Shown piece by piece: positions 18,778 to 27,604 of a stretch of 29,753 bases of DNA. Positions within the stretch are counted from its first letter, which is position 1. Each line of letters opens with the position of its first letter. This stretch comes from Chara braunii (taxonomy: Eukaryota > Streptophyta > Charophyceae > Charales > Characeae), in contig BFEA01000204.1 in assembly GCA_003427395.1 (NCBI GenBank), forward strand, positions 1,778,551 to 1,808,303, written 5' to 3'. Below the pieces are notes generated by a model, which saw nothing but the letters and a program-made list of their open reading frames with translations, was not told the DNA's origin and did not search any database. A program made the position numbers and the translations under genes.

Positions 18778-19684
18778 ATTTTGCCTCTCTCCCTTTTTCT
18801 TCCTGCTTCCCAGTGATCGGCCCCGTCCCGTCCTTCACAGGATTCAGCATTATTTTCATGACTTTTGGCAGCCGGGACATTGCCTTCTAGAGGGAGGGGA
18901 TAGTGTTACTGACTCCGCGAGGGCTCGATCCCTGGTCTGCGGGTTACCACCTGCCAGCTTGGTGTATTTATTCTTATTTTTGTTTTTAGTACTTTTTACA
19001 GTTTTCTTGTTTTCTTTTTCTTTGTTTTTGCTTTTCTGATTTCAGAGAGTTGGCGCCATCTGCATTCCGGCGCCCGTTCTCAAATTCCTTCTTTTGGGAC
19101 TTTCGGATTTTGGACACTAGGTGCTATCCGACATTCTGGCGCCCACTCTCAGACTTTCAATTTTCAGTTCTGGCCCTGAGGCATTTTCACTTTCTCCCTT
19201 CAGGACCGTACTTGAGTCCGGTACGTGTGTACGGACTCAAGCCGAGCAGGGGCACCAAGTTTTCAGCCTCAGTGCTTGTGTTCAGTGTGACTTTGCTTCG
19301 ACATTGCGTTCGGGAATTCAAGACTGCGACTTTGCGACTTTGCCACTTTGTGTCTGCGTCCATCGAGTTGTATCGAGTCTGCGTCGAGCTGAATGAGCGT
19401 GTGTGTGTGCTCTCACTCTCCCTCTCTCTCCCAGCCTCGCTGCTCTGCCTCTGCCTCGTCACACCAACCTTTGCCCTAGGACCTATCCTAACGGGACAGC
19501 CTGAGATCGACCCCATCTGGGACTGGTCCCAATGGGGACTGGGACAATTTGGGACCCTTCGACCGGGACTTGGCTTGTCTGCAGCATTGTAAAATGACAG
19601 CAAATGGGACCTTGCACTTCATTATTGCCTGTTTCTCTACCATGTTCATTGTCTTCACATTTGCAGAAGGGCCTGGCCTCGCTG
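18778..19684. other. No recognisable gene; possible RDR upstream or intron sequence
   Basis: T-rich from about 18960 to 19040, then mixed sequence with two similar segments near 19051-19080 and 19117-19145 (TGGCGCC...CATTCCGGCGCCC.TTCTCA and CGACATTCTGGCGCCCACTCTCA). The segment AGGGCTCGATCCCTGGTC at about 18929-18946 resembles the start of the element D LTR. I could not identify the missing 5' exons of the RDR gene here. Confidence 0.45.
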
Positions 19685-19786
19685 TCCTATTTCCAGGTCT
19701 TTGTAGCTGAATCGTTTGGTCACAATCAGCTGGTGTCCTATTTCCAGGTCTTTGTAGCTGAATCGTTTGGTCACAATCAGCTGGTG
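19685..19786. repeat. Exact 51-bp tandem duplication
   Basis: TCCTATTTCCAGGTCTTTGT...ATCAGCTGGTG occurs twice with no differences (19685-19735 and 19736-19786). At 51 bp it keeps frame: the plus-strand frame reads SYFQVFVAESFGHNQLV twice. The unit contains TTTCCAG/GT and CTG/GTG junctions resembling splice sites. Whether it is an upstream RDR exon is unknown. Confidence 0.95.
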
Positions 19787-20157
19787 CTATCTTTGTGCTA
19801 AGTAAGCACTAGCCAGGCCGTTTTCCCAACTGGGTTCATGCTTTGTAGCATGAACATCCCTCTAGCGTGAACTTTCGCTACTCAGTGATGTTGTACCTAA
19901 CTCGCTCTCTGTTTACGTTTTGAATTATGAATGTCTCGGAACTGTCTATGGTTCCATTCTGGGGAACCGGTTGCTGGCACATGGGGACAACAGTCCTGGC
20001 TTGCGTGGGGCAATCCTTTTTCCCAAGGCACGTACATCTCTTAGGCCATCCCCTGTGTGGAGTGAGGGAGGGTAATTGTGTGAATAACGTGTGGGGCTGT
20101 TTTTGACCATTTATGATTCTCCGTGCTTTGTGTAATTCATATGCTGGAACTCTGCAG
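19787..20157 (+). other. Putative RDR intron (3' part)
   Basis: Non-coding sequence leading to a pyrimidine-containing acceptor CTCTGCAG at 20150-20157. Its 5' end is not known, because the preceding RDR exon was not found. An ATG at 20113 is in frame with the exon but lies inside this intron-like sequence and does not extend the protein similarity, so I do not use it as the start. Confidence 0.5.
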
Positions 20158-21036
20158 AAGCACATCATGGTGGATACATTCCCGCAGGCAGAATATGTGT
20201 TCAACGATTGGAAAGTCATGCAGAAGTCTTGGATAAAGCCTGAGAATGTTGACCCCTTGGTTTCTGTGCGCGACCCTTTTAATTGCATTCCATTTGACGT
20301 ACTGTACCTCATCCATTGCCTTCTTCATAAAGGGGTGATCAATGAAGGAGGCTTAACGGCTGAGTTCTTTGCACTGCTCCGTCCGACCCGGACACCGCCT
20401 GCAATCAGTATTCATGTTCTTCGTATGCTCTTGGATAAGAAGGATGTCTTCAAGCCAGCAGTTGATTTCTTGGAGATGGTCGAACGCATCAACAGGGACG
20501 GGCCTTCGGTGGGTCATCCCGATGCGGGTCTTCAAGACAGCAAAGTGAACGTCCGTCGTGTGATCATCACTCCAACACGTGGATATTGCATGCCACCTGA
20601 GATTGAGTATTCGAACAGAGTTACCCGGAAGTTCCATGCGCACTCTGATAGATTTATCCGAGTTTTGTTTCGTGACGAGGCTTCAGAGAAGTACATGCCA
20701 GGCACTCTTCTTATATCGCCATTTGGCAGCAGAGGAAGGGAGAAATCTCGCAGATACACTAAAATATACGAGCGTCTTCTCAAGCTGATGTTGGAGGGAT
20801 TTACTCTCTGTGGTCGGCACTATGATTTCTTGGCCTATTCTGCAAACCAGCTCAGGGACAGGTCTGCTTGGTTCTTTGCATCCGACCCCACTGCTGGGAT
20901 AACTGCAAAGGACATTCAGGAATCCATAGGCGACTTCTCAGGAATTCAGAATGTTGCCAAGTGCGCAGCGCGAGTTGGCCAGTGTTTCTCCTCTGTGATA
21001 TATGCCCACAGAGTGGCACCCTGGGAAGTTTCTAAG
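20158..21036 (+). CDS. RNA-dependent RNA polymerase (RDR), internal exon
   Basis: This exon encodes 293 residues of a plant/eukaryotic RDR, the enzyme that makes double-stranded RNA from single-stranded templates for small-RNA silencing. Matching features in order: IPFDVLYLIHCLLHKG, then RRVIITPTRGYCMPPEIEYSNRVTRKF, RFIRVLFRDEAS, KIYERLLKLMLEGFTLCGRHYDFLAYSANQLRDRSAWFFA and NVAKCAARVGQCFSS. This is the part before the catalytic DLDGD motif, which is not in the window. The 5' limit is set by a TTCATATGCTGGAACTCTGCAG acceptor ending at 20157, the 3' limit by AAG/GTGATC at 21036; both keep phase 0. Frame stays open to 21195, but homology ends at the donor. It resembles the RDR1/RDR2/RDR6 group; the subgroup is not decided. 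No in-frame damage is visible. Confidence 0.88.
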
Positions 21037-21451
21037 GTGATCTCCACTGTTATCCCTGCCTTGCCTTTTTTTCTTGCTCAGCTTCAGTGTTTGGAGTGCT
21101 TTCTTGTGAGCCATTCGCATCTCTTGCCCAATGATATGCCAAAAAGGATATGGTCTGAAAGAAACTCTCCTGCTCGACATGATCAACTATGGTAGCCATC
21201 AGTCTTCCTGATGCCGCAAAGGTTGGGCACCTGACCATTGTGAACACTTGCTTGCCGACCCGAGTTTGTGTGAGTACATAACCATTGCAGGGACTTCCAT
21301 GCACATGAGTTGACTATCATAACGCTCCTCCTTTTTCCTTTGACCCCTTGCTCCGCCCCACTTTTCTCCCCATAGTGATCTCTCTCATCTGAATGGTTTG
21401 GATGTTTTTGAAATGCCTTGATTCATTTCTGTACTCTTGAGTCCATGCCAT
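21037..21451 (+). other. Putative RDR intron (5' part), before retrotransposon
   Basis: Begins with GTGATC at the predicted donor. No continuation of the RDR protein was found, although the family needs several hundred more residues including the catalytic DLDGD. Element D starts at 21452, so the remaining exons must lie beyond the window or be lost. Confidence 0.55.
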
Positions 21452-21790
21452 TAAAACGTTTTTCACCTTTTTGCAGATCCCAGGGCTCGATCCCTAGTCC
21501 TTACCTCACCGTGTACAGTACCTGTGTAGACCCCGAGAGTTGAACCCGTGACCTGTGTACTAGTAAGTAACTGGTAGGTAGCCTTCCAGAAAGTCGGCAA
21601 GTGGGCAAGTGGTGAGTCAAGTGGTGGACTAACTGCAGTGCGATTGCAGTACGACCCCAGTAGGACAGCAGTGAGTCCCCATTCAGTCAGCAGTACGGTC
21701 CAGTCAGTCCCAGTCCGGTCCAGCAAGTACCGCGAGGGACTGTGAGCACCATGGGCCGATGGAAAAGGGCAGACCAACGAGCTTCAGAAG

Positions 21791-21797
21791 TATAAAT
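21791..21797 (+). promoter_or_regulatory. TATA box of 5' LTR
   Basis: TATAAAT in GAAGTATAAATCAAGAGGCAGCG, shared exactly with the 3' LTR (29605) and nearly with fragment B. Transcription would start about 25-35 bp downstream. Confidence 0.6.
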
Positions 21798-22017
21798 CAA
21801 GAGGCAGCGCCCAGCCATTCATTCATTCCTGCATGAGCCATGCCGAAGCGCTGCCACAGCGACTTGTGCAAGGAGGTCTGCAGTGAGCCCGAAGACGAAG
21901 TGGGCAGAGAGACGAAGCTTNGAAGCGCTGCCACAGCGACTTGTGCAAGGAGGTCTGCAGTGAGCCCGAAGACGAAGTGGGCAGAGAGACGAAGCTTAGC
22001 CATAGCGATAGGGTAGA

Positions 22018-22033
22018 GGTGGCCATAGCCACC
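22018..22033 (+). repeat. CATA-loop hairpin, stem GGTGGC/GCCACC
   Basis: GGTGGC-CATA-GCCACC, a perfect 6-bp stem with the loop CATA, near the 3' end of the 5' LTR. One of several hairpins in B and D with the same loop and other stems. Confidence 0.65.
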
Positions 22034-22286
22034 NTAGCTGTAGTTAGTGTTCAGCGTGTGTGTGTGTGAGTGCAGAGTATCGNGTGTGGGNTATCCAGGG
22101 TGATCCGGGGTATGCGAACAGAGAGTTGTTTGGGCGCTGAGTCGCCATAGCCATCGAAAGTAAACTTGTATCTGGTCTGTGTTTCGGCGACCATATCTCT
22201 GAGTTCTGTGTGGGCGCTTGTCGCCAGTTTGCTGCGCTACTGTTTGCATACATGTAAAGTGTGAATGAAAGCAAGTCTGATTGCAT

Positions 22287-22298
22287 TGGTATCGGAGC
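22287..22298 (+). promoter_or_regulatory. Primer-binding site (initiator tRNA-Met type)
   Basis: TGGTATCGGAGC begins one base after the LTR end (GATTGCA-T). It matches TGGTATCAGAGC, the usual initiator-tRNA(Met) primer site of plant LTR retrotransposons, at 11 of 12 bases. It fixes the 3' border of the 5' LTR. Confidence 0.8.
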
Positions 22299-22375
22299 TG
22301 GTACCCGCTATTCCATGCGCGCCGTCGTGTGCAGGGAGTGATGCGCCATAGCTGAGGTGGCCGCCACGAGAAGAA

Positions 22376-22391
22376 GTCCGCCATAGCGGAC
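22376..22391 (+). repeat. CATA-loop hairpin, stem GTCCGC/GCGGAC
   Basis: GTCCGC-CATA-GCGGAC, a perfect 6-bp stem with the loop CATA, about 80 bp after the primer-binding site. Confidence 0.65.
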
Positions 22392-22637
22392 CTGAAGGTT
22401 GGAGAAGCCGCCGCGCACCTGCAAAGAAGACCACGACGAAGAAGAAGATCGAGAGAGAGAGAGAGAGGAGGGAGAAAGGTTGAGCGATACAAGATTGGGT
22501 TACTACGTACCTGCTGCGCTGGAGATATCGCTACGGCGCGCGCGCGCGAGAGAGAGAGAGTGAGAGAGAGAGAGAGAGAGGAGCGATACAAGTTTGGCTG
22601 TTACGTACCTGTGAAGTGCAGTCCTGTGAAGAAGAAG

Positions 22638-22651
22638 GCGGCCATAGCCGC
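22638..22651 (+). repeat. CATA-loop hairpin, stem GCGGC/GCCGC
   Basis: GCGGC-CATA-GCCGC, a perfect 5-bp stem. The same hairpin lies at 8153-8166 in fragment B. Confidence 0.65.
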
Positions 22652-22893
22652 GGAGCCTGACCACGGAGTAACGAAGGAGGGAGAGAGAGTGAACAGAGGG
22701 AGAGACCGAGAAGGGAGAGAGAAGCCATAGCCGAGGAGAGGAAGAGAGAGAGACTACCAAAAAAAAAAAAAAAAAAAAAAAAAGACAGTCAGGGTGAAGA
22801 AAGAAGAGGCGAGGTGAAGAGAAGGAAGGTGAAGGGTGGCGACGAAGGTGAAGGGTGGCGACGAAGGTGAAGCCGGCCGCCATAGCCGGGAAG

Positions 22894-23011
22894 TTGACCG
22901 GAGGCCTTGACCAGGGTTGACCGGCATTGACCGGGGGTTGATCGAGCTGATCGGGGGTTGACCGCAGCGTTGACCGAGCGTTGACCAAGACTGTTGACCA
23001 CGAGTTTGACC
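22894..23011 (+). promoter_or_regulatory. TTGACC (W-box core) array in element D leader
   Basis: Nine TTGACC in 118 bp, all in one orientation (first bases 22894, 22907, 22917, 22927, 22958, 22970, 22981, 22994 and 23006), with two TGATCG variants between. TTGAC(C/T) is the WRKY-binding W-box. Fragment B has the homologous array at 8391-8501, but the spacing differs, so the motif is better conserved than the arrangement. Confidence 0.55.
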
Positions 23012-23606
23012 AAGTTGGAGCCGGTATATTCTCGCCAAGCCTTCAGCCTATCCCCTCGCCCTATGGATGTGCACACACCTTGTGGTACTTGCTGAGACCA
23101 GTCTGTCTGTCTCTTCTTTCTGCATCGAGTCTCTTCTGTCCAGGTGATAGTACTTTGTGGATGAAGGATAGTTCTTGTTGACCAAACCCCTGCCGGACCA
23201 AGTAGGACTAAAGACTGTGTCTGACGACTCGACTGTCCCGGAGGCCTAACCCTCCCAAGGACCGGTACAGACTGGCGGGCTGCTCTGTGTGGCACGGTAG
23301 GCCCGAAAGGTTGAGTTGTGGGCTGCACAACAGGCAGTCCAAGTATTGAGAGACCTGCTGATCACGTTGTTCTGTTTGCGACATTAAATACTTCCTGAGG
23401 AGTTACGGGGGATCTCCTTAAATGCCTCCTGATCAGCAACCGGTCTAGTAGTGACAGCCATAGTGTAGGTCTAGGCTAGAGACCCTAGTTGACAGGATCC
23501 CTGTCCGGATTCTGTGAGTCTTTAGATCGAGTCAGTAGGTTTGTCAGTTAGGGGTTAGAGTCTTAAGTGGTGAGGTTTGGAACTGTTCGGTTGTGCACTT
23601 ATCACC

Positions 23607-25466
23607 ATGGTTGACACCCGGAGTAGGAAGAGCACTAGCCCCTATACCCAGGAACAGCAAGAGAAGATGGCCGCCCTAGTGAGAGAGAACAAGGAAAGGA
23701 AAGAGTTCCTGAAGCAGGCGAAGTTGAAAGTAATCGCAGAGGAGCAGGTGGCGAAAATGAAGAAACTGGAGGAGGAGATGGAGGGAAAGAAAAAGGCTGC
23801 TGAGGTAGAAGCAGCAGCAGAAGCAGAAGAGGAGAGGAAACACAGGGAAGTAAAAGGGGATAGTAGTGGCACGACGAAAGAGGATGCAGCAATGGAGAAG
23901 AAGATTAGTGAGTGGATTGCTAACTTATCGTTGGGGGAAGACGAAGAGGCACAGTTCTATGTGCCACAGGATGAGAGGGATGCATTAGCCAGTGCGCTAG
24001 CAACAACCGAGGAACCCCTGGAACGGCAAGAAGTAGAGGAGGAGAGAAGTTGGAGTGGAAACTGAGGATGAAGAGGGAAAATAAAAGGAGGGAGGAAGTT
24101 AATAGGTTGACCGCGGAGGCGGCAAAGGTGAGAGATTGTAGGTAGGAGGTGCAGGCGCAAACAAACATCTCTGCCAAAATGGATAAGATGATGGGGTACT
24201 TGGAAGTGTTGAGTGCAGCTTGGATGGAGGAGCGCCAAGCCAACCGGGGCCAAGAGGTAGCCCTGAGTGCCATGCGATCGGGGTTTGGAGACTTTGCACG
24301 CGATATGGTCACCCACGTTGGGGGTGAAGTCAGACGGTTAAGAGAGAACGTGGGAAAGTTTTGTGAGGGTGCCATCGAGAGTGCCAAAGCGGTAGCCACT
24401 GTTGAGAGCGAGGCCAGACCCCGCAAGGACCCCGTTAAGCTTAAATTTCCAGACGCATATGGCGGGAAGGAGGAAAATTTTGATAATTGGGAGGCTAGTG
24501 TCAACACCTACGTGTACTTACCGCATATTCTGACTGAGGAGCAAGTCCTCATAGCCTTCTAGGCCCTCAAGGATGAAGCGGCTAGTTTTGCCAGGTCCCT
24601 TGCACGCGCAGCCGGTTGTGAAAACAACCTAGTTGCATATTCCAAGATCACCCCCCTTCCTCAGTTCTTCAAACTCCTGCGAGAAAGATTTGCTGACCCC
24701 ACGAGAGGCGTCAGGGCATTTCTTTGCGGCATGGGGTCACTGAGCCCCAGCTGGTCCAGTTATTTTATCGTGCCATGCCCGAGCCCCTACGTGGGCATTT
24801 CTTTGACAAATCTCAACAGGTCGACATCACTATGATGTGCTGAGTAGAGAGGTGGTCCGGTTTGAGTCGAAGTCCATGCCAGTTTCCACTTTCTGGCACA
24901 AGGACTTGGATAAGGGCAAAAAGTGGAAAGGGCGTACCATCTCTGGCCAAGTCAGGACCAAGGATCATATGATCCTTACTTTAGAAGAGGGTGGTACAGA
25001 TGAGGTCCCCTACAGTGAGATTGAGTAGGGCCTAGAGGAAGACAACAGCGTTGGGCAGGGGAGGTCCTATGCGGCTGTCGTGGCTGGAGGGAGGTCGCAA
25101 GGCAGAGGAGGAGGCCAGGGCCAAAGGGGCAAGCCCACGGGAGGCCGAGGACCGGGCGCACAGGGGGTTGGCGGACAAGGGAACTGCCAAGTGGGAGGTA
25201 GGGGTCAAGGTCCCCCGCCAAATCGTCAGGGTTCTTGTCGGTCCCCGCAGCGACAAGGTGGAAGGCCACCTCAAGGAGGATGGCACCCATGGTTGCCACA
25301 GGGCAGGCCCTGGGAAGATTTGGGCTTGGACCAGCGCGTATGGCAGGAACGCGTGGACTTGGGTCAGTGCGTGTTTTGTGGTGACCCGGCCCATGTAATT
25401 AAATTTTGTCCTAAGTATAGACAAACCCGATGGGCTGCCCAACAGCCAAAAGGCAGCCGCCAGTAG
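23607..25466 (+). pseudogene. gag of element D, with CCHC zinc knuckle
   Basis: The start ATG at 23607 is in good context (ACCATGG) and gives MVDTRSRKSTSPYTQEQQEK, then a long Lys/Glu/Ala-rich coiled-coil-like stretch. A +1 shift just before 24065 leads on through KRENKRREEVNRL to a TAG at 24143-24145, then the gag core (LKFPDAYGGKEENFDNWEAS, ILTEEQVLIAF) up to a TAG at 24560-24562. After a shift with probable deletion near 24720, the frame continues to a TAG at 25026-25028 and a Gly/Gln/Arg-rich tail ending in CVFCGDPAHVIKFC, a C-x2-C-x4-H-x4-C knuckle. All three in-frame stops fit glutamine. Confidence 0.88.
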
Positions 25467-26155
25467 GGGTCGCAACTGCCCCTACTTCACTGCCATGTGG
25501 GGAAGCGAGCGCGCGTGTACAGGAAACTCCCAAACCACATGAGCCTATGACAGAGGTTGCAGGCCCCTGCCTAGCCAGTTGTCCAGAGACTGCTTGTGTT
25601 AGCGTCTCTCTACGCACGTCCCTCACAGGTGTGGCAGAGGAGTTGAAGGAGAGGATGCCAGCCTGGGCCAAAATGAAGAAGGAGAGTAAAGGACAACTAA
25701 TCTTAGTTGATGTAGAGGTGTTAGGAGTAGAGTAGGAGCCCTTATAGATTCAGGGGCTACCCGTAGTTACATTAGCCGTAGAGCGCTGAAAAAGTTAAGG
25801 CTAGGATTAAAAGTCCAAAAGTTGCCAGACCCCATAGTCAGTGTCCTCGCAGACAACCACACAATGCGCGTTGAGGACTACGTAGAGGGAGTCCAGGCGT
25901 ACTTTCGCCTAGAGAAGGATGGGAAGGTGGAGAAAGTTCTCCATCCCCGACTCTCCTCGTACAGGATGACCTTCCTTTTGACTAGTGTTAGGAATGGATT
26001 GGGGAGAGGCAGCAGGGGCCACACTCCACTTGAGAGAGCATGAGTGTAGGCTCCCTAGTCCATCAGGCGAGTCAAGACTGCCCGCCTGTTTCATGTGTCA
26101 GGTGTAGATAACACTGGCACATTGCTGTCTCAGTGCTCCCGCATTCGCACGCTTA
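25467..26155 (+). pseudogene. Protease of element D
   Basis: After a linker frame (25430-25737, EELKERMPAWAKMKKESKGQ), a frame change leads to GALIDSGATRSYISRRAL near 25733-25786, with the retropepsin DSG active site, followed by LRLGLKVQ and IVSVLADNHTMRV. A further shift near 25990 is needed to keep the protease end (LGMDW-like LGRGS region). A TAG at 26105-26107 interrupts the spacer before RT. The enzyme would cut the polyprotein as a dimer; this copy cannot be made intact. Confidence 0.78.
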
Positions 26156-27240
26156 GTGAAAAAGGAGCAGTTAGAGGATCAGGTCTTTGTAGTATATGTT
26201 ACACCTGTCACTGAGCCTAAGGAAGAAGTTAGTTCCATAGATCCAACCATTGCCAAGCTGTTGGAGGAGTTCAAAGATTTGACCGAGTTGCCGACAAGAG
26301 TAGTGTCGCGGCCGATCCAACACAGGATAGAGATAGAGCCTAGCAGTAGAACTCCTAAGGGAGCAGTCTATAGGATGTCCCCTAGAGAGTTAGAGGAGTT
26401 GCGCAAGCAGTTAGACGAGCTCCTGGAAAAAGGTTGGATTAGGCCCAGTTCATCTCCTTTTGGAGCACTAGTTTTGTTTGTCCCCAAGAAGGAAGGAGAG
26501 TTGCGTATGTGCATAGACTATAGAGGGTTGAATGCCATCACAGTGAAGAATGTTGAACCACTGCCCAGGATAGACGATCTTTTAGATCGAGTGCAGGGTT
26601 GTAAGTATTTCTCAAAGATAGATTTGAAGTCCGGATACCATCAGATAGAAGTCCATCCTGATGACTAGTACAAGACTGCTTTCCGGACTAGATACGGGCA
26701 TCACGAGTTCATAGTGATGCCCTTTGGACTAACCAACGCGCCAGCTACATTTCAGCGTTGTATGAATGATCTGTTTAGACCGTGGTTAGATAAGTTTNTA
26801 GTAGTCTATTTAGATGATATATTAGTATTCAGCAGGACCCTCCAAGAGCATCAGGGTCATTTGAGGCAGGTCTTGGAGAAGCTAAGAGAGGCTAATTTCA
26901 AGATCAACCCGAAGAAGTGCGAGTGGGCCAAGACACAGGTTTTGTACTTGGGCCACGTATTAGACGGAGATGGCATTAAGCCTGAGGACAGCAAGATAGC
27001 GGCAATTAGAGACTGGCCGACGCCCCACACATTGACAGAGTTGCGGTCGTTCTTAGGCCTAGCAAATTACTATAGAAAGTTCGTGAGGAACTTCTCCACT
27101 ATCGCCGCTCCCTTGCGCAGGTTGCTAAAGAAAGAGGAAATCTGGCAGTGGGGTAAAGACTGTACGTCTGCGCGAAAGAAACTGAAGCGCGCGTTAATAG
27201 AGTATCCTATCCTCAAGGTAGCAGATCCGTCCTTGCCATT
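26156..27240 (+). pseudogene. Reverse transcriptase of element D
   Basis: One frame, broken by a single TAG at 26666-26668, holds the full [22 protein letters not shown] before the domain, [54 protein letters not shown], then after the stop [53 protein letters not shown] (catalytic YLDD), INPKKCEWAKTQVLYLGHVL and LRSFLGLANYYRKFVRNFS. The N at 26798 affects one codon. The stop sits between D and Y, where Q occurs in such elements. Confidence 0.92.
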
Positions 27241-27604
27241 TGTTGTCACCACGGATGCAAGTCAGTATGGTATAGGCGCCGTGTTGCAGCAAGACGACGA
27301 CAATGGCTATAGACCCGTAGAGTTCATGTCAGCGAGGATGCCCTCAGAGAAGGTAGCCACCTCGACGTAGGAGAGAGAACTCTACGCTCTCAGGCCGGCC
27401 TTAGAGCACTGGAAGCATTACCTACTTGGGAGGCACTTCAAAGTATACTCAGACCACGAAACTCTTAGATGGTTAAAGACCCAGGCCAAGATGACACCGA
27501 AGTTGACCAGGTGGGCCGCTGAGATAGACCAATACGACTTTGAGCTCAAACCGGTCAAGGGCAAGCGCAATGTAGTCGCGGATGCTCTGAGTAGGAGATC
27601 AGAC
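27241..27604 (+). pseudogene. RNase H of element D
   Basis: Same frame as the RT: FVVTTDASQYGIGAVLQQ (catalytic D), PVEFMSARM, a TAG at 27368-27370 where Q fits, then ERELYALRPALEHWKHYLLG (catalytic E), FKVYSDHETLRWLKTQ (catalytic D) and GKRNVVADALSRRSD, the usual end of the domain. Apart from the stop it is intact. It has no proline-rich insert, unlike A and C, so D belongs to a different subgroup. Confidence 0.9.

Larger units (their letters stand above)
21452..22285 (+). repeat. 5' LTR of element D
   Basis: Start fixed by alignment with the 3' LTR (TGAAACGGTTTTC at 29171; here TAAAACGTTTTTC, with one change at the second base). End fixed by ...GATTGCA directly before the primer site. Length is about 834 bp including a 76-bp internal duplication (21845-21920 and 21922-21997) that flanks a single N and is absent from the 3' LTR, probably an assembly artefact. 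Inside are a TATA box at 21791 and a CATA-loop hairpin at 22018-22033. Confidence 0.85.
22299..23606 (+). other. Leader (5' UTR) of element D
   Basis: About 1.3 kb between primer site and gag without a recognised protein. It contains GA tracts (about 22451 and 22549-22580), a GCGCGCGC run near 22535, a 25-A run (22759-22783), a repeated GAGCGATACAAG.TTGG segment (22480 and 22581), a GGTGAAGGGTGGCGACGAA duplication near 22829-22866, CATA-loop hairpins and a TTGACC array (22894-23011). GGTATATTCTCGCCAAGCC at about 23025 is shared with fragment B. Long leaders often hold packaging and dimerisation signals in retroelements; which parts do so here is not known. Confidence 0.7.

Noticed and set aside
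19050-19592. 180-codon plus-strand frame before the RDR exon
   Set aside because: No similarity to the RDR N-terminus (RRM-like and following region) that I can recognise, and low-complexity Leu/Ser tracts; not called as an exon.
20113-20157. ATG at 20113 as start of the RDR protein
   Set aside because: RDR proteins have about 250 further residues upstream and a good splice acceptor ends at 20157, so the in-frame ATG lies in an intron.
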